From the NCBI GenBank assembly GCA_001600615.1, contig BCKK01000003.1:1784181-1848180 (forward strand): a stretch of DNA of 64,000 nt. Direction: 5' to 3'. The DNA is from Dioszegia crocea (Eukaryota > Basidiomycota > Tremellomycetes > Tremellales > Bulleribasidiaceae). The translations under genes were made by a program, and so were the position numbers. The notes below the pieces were generated by a model. It ran no database searches. It had not been told where the DNA came from and saw only the letters and a program-made list of their open reading frames with translations. Of the stretch, positions 37,853-48,700 are shown piece by piece; position 1 is the stretch's first letter; every line of letters begins with the position of its first letter.

Positions 37853-39529
37853 ATGTCAACTCTCGTCCCGTCCACTCAAGAGCCTGTTACGCAGCAGGAC
37901 AAGACACCTCAAGATCAGCCACGGGCACTACGAGAAGATAACCCTTCCTTCGTCCTACACGGAGTCGATGAAGTCAAGTATGAGCAAGTAAGTCTTTCGC
38001 CGGATCAGTATTAAGCCTTGGCATCATTAAACTTCTTATCGCTCTGACCTATTGCTGACTCTCAGCGCCCAGTTCCCCAGCCTACAGGCGATCAAGTCCT
38101 TATCGAAATAGCTGCCACGGGTATCTGTGGCTCAGACGTCCATTATCTCAAACATGGCTCTATCGGTCATTTCGTCCTCAAGGAGCCCATGTGTTTAGGG
38201 CACGAGTCGAGCGGAGTGGTTGTCAAGCTTGGTCCGGATGCTGGGCGGAGTGGTGTCAGTGTGGGTCAGAGAGTGGCGCTGGAGCCTGGAGTCAGCTGTC
38301 GGACGTGTGGACTGTGTAAGCTAGTATTCTGCATTCTGCGTCCTATGCAGCTGACAATACAGGCAAAGCTGGGACTTATGAGGGACGTACCTGGCCCAAA
38401 TCTCAAGGCGATATACTGATCATTAGCTCTGCCCCCATATGTCATTCGCTGCAACCCCGCCAATCATCTACGGTACCCTCGCACGATACTGCAAGTCGTC
38501 GTGTCTCCCTTCATGACTTTTTACTGACAGTCAGACCTCCTCCCTGCAGATCTGGTCCACCCCATCCCATCCCAAGTCTCATTCGAAGATGGCGCAATGA
38601 TGGAACCCCTCTCCGTCGGCGTTCACTCCGTCTCCACATTGGGTAAATGCAAGACGGACCAAGTCGTCATTGTTTTCGGAGCCGGACCTGTTGGGTTGCT
38701 CTGTATGGCAGTTGCCAAAGCCCTCGGCGCACGAAGGGTTATTGCTGTCGATATCCAAAAGGAGAGGTTGGACTTCGCAAAGAGTTACGCTGCGACTGAT
38801 ATCTTCATCCCTGTAAGCTTCGCTCCTTCACGTACTTCTGAAGAGAATCAAGCTGACAGACGCAGGAAGCACGAGGAAAGGAAGAAGCTGCCGATGCGTA
38901 CTGCTCGCGCATGTCCGACCTTATCCTCTCCTCTCTCAACATCCCCGCTTTAGGTCCGGGGGGTATCGACCTTGCGATTGAAGCTACCGGCGCGCCATCA
39001 TGTGTGCAAATGGGCATTCACGTTCTTAAGCCATCGTACGTTTCTCTGTCTTTGCCCTTCTATCTTTGCCCTTCTATCTTTGCCCTTCTATCATTGTCCT
39101 CTAATCTAAGCCCTCTAAGACCCACGCTAATGCCTCAGTGGGACATACGTTCAAGTCGGTATGGGCGCAAACATGACAGTCCCCGTACCCCTATTCGACG
39201 TAATCACCAAACAACTCAACGTGACGGGTTCATTCCGATACGGCGCGGGTGATTACCCATTGGCCATCTCACTAGTTGAGCGAGGGCTGGTCGACCTCAA
39301 ACCGCTCGTCACGCAGCGCTACGACTTTAAGGACGCATTAGAGGCGTTTGAAATGACTAGGCAGGGTAAGGATGAGAGTGGGAAAGTGAGTCTTTTGGCT
39401 TGGTTTGGAATTGTGGTCAGGTCGGCAGGTTAGGGGTATGGATGGAGAAGGGGATTTGGATTGTTTGAATGAGGATCAAGCTGACACTTTTAGCCCGTCA
39501 TCAAGTGTATCATCCGCCCACCTCCATGA
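37853..39529 (+). CDS. Zinc-dependent polyol dehydrogenase (xylitol / sorbitol / arabinitol type)
   Basis: A medium-chain NAD(P)-dependent alcohol dehydrogenase of the D-xylulose reductase/sorbitol dehydrogenase group. ATG 37853 leads to VKYEQ, then QRPVPQPTGDQVLIEIAATG. Catalytic zinc ligands appear as ICGSDVHYLKHGSIG and CLGHESSGVV. A structural-zinc-type segment reads CRTCGLCKAGTYE, then LCPHMSFAATPPIIYGTLAR. MMEPLSVGVHSVS and the Rossmann motif VIVFGAGPVGLLCMAVAKAL follow. It ends CIIRPPP at 39527-39529. The exon junction RY|Y at about 38491 requires a GC-AG intron (donor GCAAGT). The junction just before LCPHM (about 38380-38426) cannot be made in frame with GT-AG. One intron holds a 14-base triplication. 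The polyol specificity is not certain. Confidence 0.85.
39051..39092 (+). repeat. Three exact copies of a 14-base unit in an intron
   Basis: TTTGCCCTTCTATC is repeated three times in tandem (39051-39064, 39065-39078, 39079-39092) inside the intron that follows VLKPS in the dehydrogenase gene. This is a small minisatellite that may vary in length between strains. Confidence 0.85.
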
Positions 39530-39763
39530 TTCAGGCTTGGCACTCCGTCATCAATGATGCAACTCTCAGTCCAAGGTTCGAAAAGCGGAATCCTCGATCA
39601 CGATGTCCAGTTCGATGCTAACCATATGCCAGTCACTGGGTCACTGATCATTTGCGAGCCAATTATGTCGAGCCTTGTCTATACTGTCGTGGCTCACAAA
39701 CGCATTACAAGTAAATACATCCTCGACAATACTTTCCCATACTCGCGCTCCCGTAACCCGACG

Positions 39764-40267
39764 TCAAACAGCTTCGGCCGCACATCCATTCTCCAGGTGT
39801 TCGAAATTGTCCTCACTCCTGTGCGAGAGAACCAACTCACCACCCATGCACCACTTTGACTGGCAAGTATGGTCTTTGGTGATGGCCAGGCTGATGACAC
39901 AGGGGTAACCCTTCCACGAGTCCACCGCGTCCGCTTCGCCTCGTAAGACCTTCCTCACCTTTGCCCAGAGGGCTTGCTCCACCTCGTCATCGGTTGCATC
40001 TTTGTCACCCGCCAGCGACCCAATCACAGTGTCCTTGATCGACTCCTCGAATGGACAGATCCCGTCCGCTGTGTTTGCAGACGGGCATGATCCGCCAACA
40101 GAGTCGTGCGTACCAGAGCGGAAGTGTTCGGCCAGGTCGCTGCTGATAGGCAATGACCAAGCGCAGAGATCATCTTCCCCAATACAGCCATAGTACCACA
40201 ACTTGCCAGTGTCTTCGGCAAGGGAGGGCAAGGCAGATTTGAGGGAGGTGTGCTTTGATCCGGACAT
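39764..40267 (-). CDS. Intronless unknown-family protein, tandem copy 1
   Basis: The protein is 167 residues with no intron. I chose MSGSKHTS (ATG 40265-40267) because upstream similarity to the sister gene is at DNA level, not protein level. Shared motifs with the gene at 40966-41463 are KLWYYGCIGEDDLCAWSLPI, SSDLAEHFRSG, ICPFEESIKDTVIGSL, a C-terminal DHTCQSKWCMGGEL, and a final ENGCA. The His/Cys pattern (DHTCxxxxCxGG) could bind a metal, but this is not a known zinc finger. No signal peptide or membrane segment was seen. An in-frame upstream extension to about 40384 is open but is probably leader. Family and function are unknown. Confidence 0.65.
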   Translation of the reverse strand: MSGSKHTSLKSALPSLAEDTGKLWYYGCIGEDDLCAWSLPISSDLAEHFRSGTHDSVGGSCPSANTADGICPFEESIKDTVIGSLAGDKDATDDEVEQALWAKVRKVLRGEADAVDSWKGYPCVISLAITKDHTCQSKWCMGGELVLSHRSEDNFEHLENGCAAEAV

Positions 40268-40965
40268 TTCGGGTTGAATAGGGCGAATTGGGAAAAGTGG
40301 GTGGCGAGGGAAAAGGCATGCAAGGGGTCGGCCAGGCTTGTATGCCTCAACCTGGGCAAAGGAGACACAAAGGAGTCCGTCCAAGACGCCAGCTGGAAAG
40401 GCCCCGGGATCAGACTCTTCAGGGTTGGACTGATCAAAGGATAAGATCTAGACAAAGAGGGTGAGACGCGTTTGAGGCTTGAATATCAATGCGGGGCCTA
40501 CCTGCGAGAGCTGGAGGTGAGTGTGCCTGGCGGGAAATTGAATCCTTTGTGATTCAACGAGACCCTTTTGATCTACTAGTCAGCACTTAGCGATTAGTCG
40601 AAACGCACAAAGCAGGAAGCAGAAGGCACTACCTATGGTTGTCTAGCTTCTAGAACTGCTGAAGAGAAGTGACACCGTGTGAATTCGATGTCACACCTCT
40701 CACATGGCGTTCTGCATGTCGGCGCGATCGCCGAGATCGATATCTTTAACAGCTGAAGCTGACGACGTGTGAAAGGGTCGCCGAGAGGTACAGCTAGACG
40801 CCCGTGCAGTATCATAGTTGAGGCTCACGTTGCATGGGGTAAGCGCTCCAGACTCCCAGAGTGCTCTTCCAGCTGTGTTATACATACGTGACTGTAGGGT
40901 ACGGCATATAAGGGTACTAATCCAGAAACATCAAAGTCTACAGTACCGCAGCACCCCGTAATCTC
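40268..40965. promoter_or_regulatory. Upstream region of intronless copy 1
   Basis: This 698-base stretch carries, at 40456-40476, a 21-base block around GTGAGACGCGTTTGAG. The block is repeated with one mismatch upstream of copy 2. A TATA-like GCATATAAG occurs on the plus strand near 40904, with no obvious plus-strand gene to serve. Nothing else was recognised. Confidence 0.5.
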
Positions 40966-41463
40966 CTAAGCCTCACACCCGTTCACCCTCAGGGGCCTCA
41001 TCCTCTCGGCCACCTCAGGATTGTATGCGTAGCTCAACTTGCCACCGTGACAAAATTCCTTGTCACAGGTATGGTCGTGCGTGATGGTCGCACAGTCAAT
41101 CACCAAGCCCGATAGGGCACCCGATGCCACCGACTCTGTCGAGCTTGACTCGGGAGCTGTCGACAGGGAAATTTCCAATTCTTGCGGGACCATATCGGCG
41201 GGCCAGTCAGCTTTCAACGCGTCGGAGACAGCAGTCTTGATCTCGCCCATGTATGGACAGGTGTCTTGTCCAAACACGCATGATGGCTCGATCCCGTGGT
41301 AAGTGCGGAAGTGTTCGGCGAGCGAATTGGAAACAGGGATAGACCAGGTGTTGATGTAATCTTCTCCGATGCTGCCTGAGAACCACAGTTTAGAGGTAGT
41401 CGTCCTGCTGGCAATCTTCCTGGAAACACTGGCCAAAGTAGTAGGTGTGTCGTTTGCAAGCAT
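40966..41463 (-). CDS. Intronless unknown-family protein, tandem copy 2
   Basis: A 165-residue sister of the gene at 39764-40267, also without introns. ATG 41461-41463 opens MLANDTPTTLASVSRKIA. Conserved blocks are KLWFSGSIGEDYINTWSIPV, SNSLAEHFRTYHG, TCPYMGEIKTAVSDAL and, near the C-terminus, DHTCDKEFCHGGKLSYAYN; it ends RVNGCEA. The middle acidic/serine stretch differs between the copies. A TATA-like GCATATAAG on the minus strand (about 41585-41593) suits a start at 41463. The open frame extends upstream to about 41790, but similarity there with copy 1 is in DNA only. No family was recognised. Confidence 0.65.
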   Translation of the reverse strand: MLANDTPTTLASVSRKIASRTTTSKLWFSGSIGEDYINTWSIPVSNSLAEHFRTYHGIEPSCVFGQDTCPYMGEIKTAVSDALKADWPADMVPQELEISLSTAPESSSTESVASGALSGLVIDCATITHDHTCDKEFCHGGKLSYAYNPEVAERMRPLRVNGCEA

Positions 41464-42220
41464 TGCTGGTTGTTTGCTTGAAAATTTGGCTCGTGAGCTG
41501 TTGAGGCAAGCTTCGAGGGAGACAAGCGGGAAAATGAGTGGGTAGTGGGTGGCGAGGGGGAAGAACCTGGGAATTTGGCCTGACTTATATGCCCGACGAC
41601 TGTGCTGCATGGAACAAAGGAATAAGCAGACCTGTCTGCTGATACAGCTCCAGCAGCAGTCTCGCCCAGGGTTGACCGGATGAAGGGTGGCCATATCATG
41701 GAGATCAGAGAGTGAGACGCGTTTGAGCATCGATAGAGCTCCTAGTTCGATCTGGCAGAAATTCAAGATGTACGACGTGCAGTGCGACACATGCCTAAGC
41801 GTCGCTGCACACTCTCAGCGCATGCACCCCACGGCCAGCCAAAGTATCACTCCGCCACTCCGCCACTCTTAAGGCCGATATTTGCCACCCACCCAAATCA
41901 ACCCTTGGAGACCCCGCGTCTCTGCCGTAACTCCCACCACTCACCGCTTATGACGCTCATACCTCATCGATCTTCAGTCATCTAGCCTCGTCATTGTGCC
42001 GCAGAAGAATCAGCCAAGAAGCTGGCCCAGTCATCGCCGTTATGACGTCGACGGGAACGTACCAAACGCATCACTCAACGCCGAGCCGAGCCAGCGCCGA
42101 AAGTTCCAGATCAACTGAGCTGCGGACCGAGGTATATATTAACCCTCAACGACGTCTTGTTGGAACCTACATCTCTCATACATTACTACAACTACAACTA
42201 CAACTACAACTACAACTACA
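41464..42220. promoter_or_regulatory. Divergent promoter: intronless copy 2 / dehydrin-like gene
   Basis: On the left, 41707-41727 holds the second copy of the block containing GTGAGACGCGTTTGAG. On the right, TATGACGTCGAC (about 42042) is a near-CRE site and GTATATATTAACC (about 42130) is TATA-like. The leader just before ATG 42221 is six tandem ACTACA-type units (42183-42220). This is an unstructured leader of the kind associated with efficient translation. Confidence 0.5.
42183..42220 (+). repeat. ACTACA repeat leader
   Basis: About six tandem copies of a CTACAA/ACTACA hexamer end directly at the ATG of the dehydrin-like gene. The repeat lies in the probable 5' untranslated region. Confidence 0.8.
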
Positions 42221-44041
42221 ATGTCCAACCACCAGACCACATCCAACAAAGTCGTTGACGGGATCGACAAGGTTAAGAATGCCTTTATGTATGTCTTTCG
42301 TCTTCATTCGCCCTTCTCTGCCCTATCCTTCCTTTCTCCTGTCTCCTTCCTCTCTTTCCTCTTTGCCACCTTGCAAAGGAAGTCTCGCTGACCCATCACA
42401 GCAGCGGTGAACCCGGAACCACCGGCCGAGAGCCCTTCGAGCACTCCACTGCCTCTGGCCCCGGCGCAAACTTCGCTACCGGCCACAGCTCTGGCGCCCA
42501 CTCCGGTACCGGCCTGACTGGCACACACGGCCACTCCTCCGGCACCGGCTTGACTGGCGACCACTCTCACTCCCACTCCTCCGGCACTGGGCTCACTGGC
42601 TCTTCCGACCGCTCCCACCCTACCACAAACCCCTCCGCAACCGGTGGAGCCATCAACACCGGTCTTACCGGTCCAGGCCACCACGAAACTGGTGCTGCCG
42701 CCGGTCTGCACGCTCCTCACAAGGATCAGCACCAGTCCAACGCCCAGACCAGCTCTGCTGGGAACGGTGCCGTCGGTATCTCCGGTGTTGGGGTTGATGG
42801 TCTGTCGCGCACTGCCGCCGACAAGACCACAGGCTACACTGGCCCTAATCACAATGTCGACCATACCGACCGGGAGTTCCGAGGTACGGACAACAAGGGT
42901 TTGATGGATAAGGTCAAGGATGCTCTTCCTGGATCCAACAAGGACTCTACCTCTACTTCCCACTCTACACACGACAACTCCCACTCCCACTCTAGCACCA
43001 CCGGTACCGGTCTTGCTGGCTCACACTCCAACACCCACTCCAACACCCACGGCACCTCAGGTCCCGTAGGCACCAACGGTCCCGAGAAGCGCGGCATTGT
43101 TGACAAGATCAACGACGCTCTTCCCGGAACACCCGCCAAGACTGAGCAGCACTACGGTCAGAGTAACAACCCTACCACCCTCCCTGACCACACATCGCGC
43201 CACGGTGCCGGTACGGCCTACGGCGCTGGACCTCACGGTACTTCGGGCGTCACGGACGAGGCTGGAAGTCACGCTTTCCCCGGATCTGACAGGCACGAGA
43301 AGTAAGTTTGTTGCCTGCCCCTAAGAGGCCAATGCTGATAGTTGCAGGGACGTTATTGGCGGACACCACTCTGGCGCTACAGGTGCTGGTCTGACCGGCG
43401 CCTCTGGAGCTAGCCACAGGGAGCACGGCGACCGAGTTGGTGCTCAGGGCCAGGACTCATCCAAGTTTGAGGGTAACCTGAACTCTGGACCCAGGACCTC
43501 CGGCGCGGCGGGCACAGACAGGTTCGACTCTAGCCACACTGGTGCCCCAGGCAACGTTGGAGCTGGTCTTGACAGGCAGCACGACGAGTGAGTTGCCCTC
43601 CCCTCGTAACGTGGATTAAGACTGAAGCTGACATTACAGTGGCGTCCACCACGACACTAGCCAGCGCGCACCCGGAAAGTCATCTGGCGGTATTGGCGGA
43701 GTTGTAAGTTTCCCCTTTTCCCCTCCAGTCTCAGCTTCAATATGGACCTGAAGCTAACTTATCAGCTCGCCACTTCCGACAAGGACTTCACAGGCCGTGA
43801 ACGCCAAGGTCAGGGCGCGTACGCCGACACAGACGGTCTGTACAAGCTCAACTCGACCGGACCTGCCGGTAACTCCGCCTTGACTGGCCGTGAGGGAAAC
43901 CTTGAGAACAACCCTGTTGCCCAGGCCAAGTCGAGGGAGGCTGGATCGACCACCACTGGTACCACCAACACACACGCTACCGAGGAGCACGGCGAGAAGA
44001 AGGGGTTGATGGCTAAGGTCAAGGATGCGTTTTCGTCGTAA
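42221..44041 (+). CDS. Dehydrin-like hydrophilic stress protein with K-segment-like repeats
   Basis: A very hydrophilic, glycine/histidine/threonine-rich and probably disordered protein of about 500 residues. Introns start at 42289 (113 bases, ending at 42401), near 43302, near 43589 and near 43705. The notable feature is a recurring 15-residue motif: DNKGLMDKVKDALPG (42889-42933), EKRGIVDKINDALPG (43084-43128) and EKKGLMAKVKDAFSS as the C-terminus (43994-44038), with a weaker VVDGIDKVKNAF near the N-terminus. It closely matches the known plant dehydrin K-segment EKKGIMDKIKEKLPG, which folds to an amphipathic helix on membranes. Between the motifs are GTGLTG/GLTG repeats and His pairs. The inferred role is desiccation, cold or osmotic protection. 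It is cytosolic by default, with no signal peptide. Confidence 0.7.
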
Positions 44042-44242
44042 AGAGTAAGAGGGAGAAGTAAAGAAGTAAACTATGTAGCCGAAGTGATTGATACCGTATA
44101 CGATGTATTCCCATGATCCACACCAGTCACCTATCATTTATCGTTTCAATTCCGCTGCGCAATGAGGGCGACATCTGGGGAAGTTGGCAAAGCTGCCCCT
44201 TTCAAATAGGCAGGCTTCCGCGCTGCCATATTGAGATGGCTT

Positions 44243-44278
44243 CATATTGTGTATATGCTCCATATTGTGCATATGCTC
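44243..44278 (+). repeat. 18-base tandem duplication in a convergent 3' region
   Basis: Two adjacent 18-base units, each starting CATATTGTG and ending ATATGCTC, differ at one base. They lie between the 3' ends of the dehydrin-like gene and the next, convergent gene. The AT-rich sequence suits 3'-end formation signals. Confidence 0.75.
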
Positions 44279-44298
44279 AACCTGCCCAATCCCCCCAA

Positions 44299-45473
44299 CT
44301 ACGCCCATTTATCATCCCCGCCCGATCCAAGCCCCTTCCGCTCCCTCTCCAACAACGCGTCAAACTCCCTCTGCTCCGCCGTCCTCTCATCCTTCTTCCC
44401 CACCTGGCCCATACTCTCTCCAGAATTCGGGCGCATACTTCCCATCCTCTCATTCTCCCTCATTTGACCCCTTCCTCCAACCCCGAACCCGCCCGCTCCC
44501 TCACTTTCGGCACTAGGCAATGCACCCTTCCGTAACTGATCCCATCGATCCCCCTTCCCACTCCCACCGACCGACCTCTCAGGTACACCAATCCCTTGAC
44601 CCATACCCTGGCCCCCTGCTCCCATTCCGCCAGGACTAGGCCTTGCAAACCCGCTATCCCGCCTGATATCGCCTATATCTGCTTTATACCCGCTCTCCCG
44701 CGCTGACTCGGCCGCCATCTCCGATCGGTCCAATGCTGATTCGGACGACCATGTCGATGGTGCTGTTTCGACGCCGACGGACTCTATCTCGCTTTGAGGT
44801 CCTCGATAAGGAGGTCGAGAGCCTAGTGCACCTGGAGGAGTCGTGCGGGATGAGGAGGAAGAAGATGGGATGGCGCCTGTTCCTCTTTCGATCGAAATCC
44901 GACGGGCCTCTGTTGCGATTTCGGCAAATACTTTAAGTTTCCTATTTGATCAGTACCAATATATCGGCCAGATGAAATAAGAGTGTACGTACTGCTGAGG
45001 ATTCTCCATACCCCTATTGACCTCCGCGGCAGCTGCAGCTCCACCGACCGTAAAGCCCAAAAATGACCCTAACATCCCCATTCCGCCAGCTGCCAAGAGC
45101 TGGACACCGAGACTTGCTCTAGGCTGCTTTCGGCGGAAGAAGAGATAAGTGGGTATACCCATTCCTATTGAGCCGAGCTGGACTGTCAGTATGCGACATG
45201 CGTTGTGCAGGGTCGGGACATACAAATGAGGCGGTGGTCATCCATTTATAGCCCTTCTTTAGGAGATCAAGATCGCTTTGCTGGATATCACCTACAGGGT
45301 CAGGCACAGTCACACCTAGAGCCAGTGTGACATGAGAGCCATTGGCAGATCAGATCCAGCGCGAGATGAAAGCCAGACATACCCGCTTCGATCCGCCTCC
45401 GTACAATCTCTTTGGTCGCTTCGATCTCAAAGGGCGAAGTCGGGACGCCTCCCGTACGTGGTAAATCTGACAT
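44299..45473 (-). CDS. Small membrane protein with two hydrophobic segments, unknown function
   Basis: ATG 45471-45473 opens MSDLPRTGGVPTSPFEIEAT, then KEIVRRRIEAG. After an intron comes GDIQQSDLDLLKKGYKWMTT, which leads into a first hydrophobic segment (SFLGSIGMGIPTYLFF) and a basic stop (RRKQPRA). The second hydrophobic segment is glycine-rich (LLAAGGMGMLGSFLGFTVGG). The C-terminal half is hydrophilic and disordered (SESALDRSEMAAESARESGY; GGMGAGGQGMGQGIG) and ends GSGGDDKWA at 44299-44301. The glycine-rich helix with short loops recalls small mitochondrial inner-membrane proteins, but I cannot name a family. It is divergent from the DUF3292 gene, sharing a promoter with a perfect TGACGTCA. 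Confidence 0.65.
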
Positions 45474-45625
45474 CTTGCTGGCTTAATGAGTGGTCTAGGT
45501 GGCCTAGCTTAGTAGGGCAGTATAAGATATAGATCAAAAGATCGAAGATTCAGCGCTCAGAGCCTACATCGCCCGGCCAGGCGGTGATAGCCGAGATTTG
45601 ACGCACGGGCCTGGGATGACGGCAC

Positions 45626-45633
45626 TGACGTCA
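45626..45633. promoter_or_regulatory. Palindromic CRE-type site in a divergent promoter
   Basis: A perfect TGACGTCA sits midway in the 280-base spacer between two divergently transcribed membrane-protein genes (starts at 45473 and 45754). It is the third perfect CRE in the window. Confidence 0.45.
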
Positions 45634-45753
45634 CAGGTACCAATTCCCATTCTTCGCCATTCCTCCCCTGATTTCCAGTTGAAAAAGGTTCATATCTCTC
45701 TGTCATCCATACATCTACCTCACTGACATCTACTGACTCCTTCCTTGTCAGGT

Positions 45754-48700
45754 ATGGCGCATTTTAACCTAGGAGAACCGCTCGGCGGGGGACAAACTTC
45801 CGCCCCTGAGCTCACCTCAGCTCCTGTCCTCGTCGAAGCAGTCGAAACCAAGCCTTTACCTCAAGCACCTGCCCCCATCCCTGCCCAAACCCAACCATCC
45901 GCCCCTCCCCTCCCTGTCCGGTCTCATCCAGATGCCATCCCCGACTCCCACCCGTCCACAAGCGACAATTCGGGCGGTACTGCTCCAGCCACATCCACCA
46001 TTGACCCCAATGTCCCTTCGTCCATGTCAGCACCGACTGCCTTACCTACCAACCCTGCCACTCACCCCGCGGATCAGAAGGAGGCTATAAAGCATACGAA
46101 GCCAGAGGTTGTCGCTCGCGAAGTCGAGAAGACCAAAGGGGCCGAGCGGGAGATTAAGGGAGAGCCCGAGGGCGGGACGGTGGTTAGGGGGATTGAGGAC
46201 GATAGGTTGTTTGCAATGCTGAGGAGATTTGACACGGTAAGTTGACAATACAGGCAATAGCCTTCATCAGGATATTCAGCATCACCTGACATTATAGGAT
46301 GTGACACACGTCCTCCATCCCGCCTCACACCTTCCCTCAAAAGAACCAGACCTCCGAATTTCCCTCCTTCCCAACTTACCCTCACACTCTGAAAAGATTA
46401 AATCCAACCTCGAGCGCGTCATTGCTGCTATCGGCCCCTCGACAGTCCGGGGAGCGCGCGAAATCAAGCGCCTGACTTCATGGACGCCAGAAGAACGGGC
46501 ACGGACGGCGAGCTATGCGCTGTCATACTTTATCTGCTGGGCATTTGGGTATGCTGTTCTGGGAGTGTTCATGTTTGGTGTGGTGGTCATGTGTTTCCCT
46601 AGCACGCGAAGGATGCTGTTCCCCCCTGTAAGCTATAAAATGACCTCTCACGCATGCGGCGAAGCTACGAGCTGACACGCCAGGTCCCACCGCCTCCGTT
46701 CACCCCGCCCAGTGCGACTGATCCTACCAACAAGAAGGGAGACGAGAGCTTGATTGGCACCGTCGACAGCCAGGCCGTACACAGGAGTAAAGCCGAGCAA
46801 GCGGAAGAGCAGGCGTTCGAGGCGAGGTCGGTATTGCAGGCGTTCACAACTCGGTTGATTTTCGTGAGTTTACCTTTGGGCATCCGATTGAGTCTGAACC
46901 ATTGCTGACATATTCTCAGGACAGCAGTAAGAAGGGTCGCAATGCTGGAAATGCTCAAGTCGGAGAGAAGATAGTCGAAACTTCCGATTCCGAAACGGAT
47001 GACGACGACGTCCTTTCCCCAGCTGGGAACGCTGCCGTTTCGGGTCAAGGCGAGCAAAGTGCGGATCTTGTTGTTGGAGGGGATAAAGTGGAGATGGATG
47101 AAGAAATGAGCGAAAAGAAGAAGAAGAAGATTGCACAGGCTGCAGCGAAGAAGAAGAGGGATGAGTTGGTTAGTAAGATGACGAAGGGGACGCAGGATGG
47201 GTTGGGGACTGCTGCGGATATGATTGAAAGGTTGACTAAGTGAGTTTGGCCGCGTCGAGGTGACACGAGTTTGGGTGGGAGTATGCGGTGAGGGTGAAGA
47301 TCAATAGGAAAAGGGCGTGGGAGTCATGTCTCTACCTCCAGATCTTTTCCGTCCCCAATTCCTATAGTACCATGCTGATCCCCCAGCGCCCTCTCACCCC
47401 CCTCATGCTATCCCGACAGTTTCGCCCGATTCAAAATGGCCGGCGCATTCCTCGTTCCTCCAGCTCTATTATTCACTTTTGTCCCCGCGTGGATATTTGG
47501 TCGAGCGGCTACGTTTGGTTTTGGGATTGGGATGTTTGCTCAGCCTGTTTTGATCAGGGTTGGGAAGGAACTTATTGCGAGGTTGCCGGAGGACTGGGAG
47601 GAGTTGATTGATATTCGGAAGTAAGTCATACCTGGGCATTACCCAGAGAAACATTGAGGGTCAGGGGGAAAGAGAGCCCGAGCAGAAAGAGGAACCGAAG
47701 CTGATCTCGCAGTTCAATCTTATCTGGCGTTCCTACCGATGCGCAATTATCTCTGCACCTCCTCCGAGTTGCTGAAGCTCTTGATAACCCTCTACCGCGT
47801 GCACCGTAAGTCTCCTATCTACCCTACACCTGCTCAATCCCAACACTCGCCCCCTGCCAAAGACTCAATTGGACCACGCTGACCTTCCCAGCCCTCCTCC
47901 TCTCAAGGGAACACCTAAAGAAGCCATCAAAGATACCTCACCTGAACAAGTCACGGCAGATGACGAGGTCGAGATTGAGCAAGCGCACGAGGAAGGAACT
48001 AAAGTAGAGGAAATCATGACGAAGGCTAAAGTCAAGACGAAGTCTCATGTCCTTGGCGCATTCAAGGGGCTGGGTAAGAAGATGGCGGGGTTCAGAGGGG
48101 ATGTCGCTGTGGATGGGAAGGAGACAAGGGTGAGTCTGTTAACTTGACTAGAGGGAATATGCTGAGTTTCAGACTATGAAAGAGAGGATCGGGGCAAAGA
48201 TTGATAAGACTTTGTTCCAGGGTGGATTGGAAGATACTGGAGAGATTGATTGTGAGTGTATATAAGCGGTGGAAATGGGCTCGAGCTGATGGATTTAGCC
48301 TACCCTTGTAAGCTCGATGGAACTGCCGGGTATATCATCCTGGAGAACAGAAGCGATCAGCTATCTGCGCCCAGAGTCAGCTTCGTCACTGCCAGTGGAG
48401 GAAATGAGAAGTTTGTGTGGCCAATTGATGATATTGTTGAGATTAAAAAGGTGAGTTTTGGTCAGTCTTGAAATGACGGTCGGAAATCAGGGAGTTTCAC
48501 TTTGCCTCATGACATCCCCTACTAGCCTTCCACCTCATGACTTTCGCTGACACTTCACAGAGCCACGTAACAGCCACCCGTCTTGCCCTAGGTTGGGCCT
48601 CAGGCGCGGAAATCGAAGGTCTAGGCCTATCTATCCGATTCAAGACACGCGAACAGCTATTGGCGGATGTGAACAAGACGGCAGATGAGAAGAGGGAAGA

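Noticed and set aside
40268..40384. In-frame N-terminal extension of intronless copy 1, and the matching extension of copy 2 to about 41790
   Set aside because: The two extensions are related as DNA but not as protein, and TATA-like sites fall inside them, so they are more likely leader and promoter.
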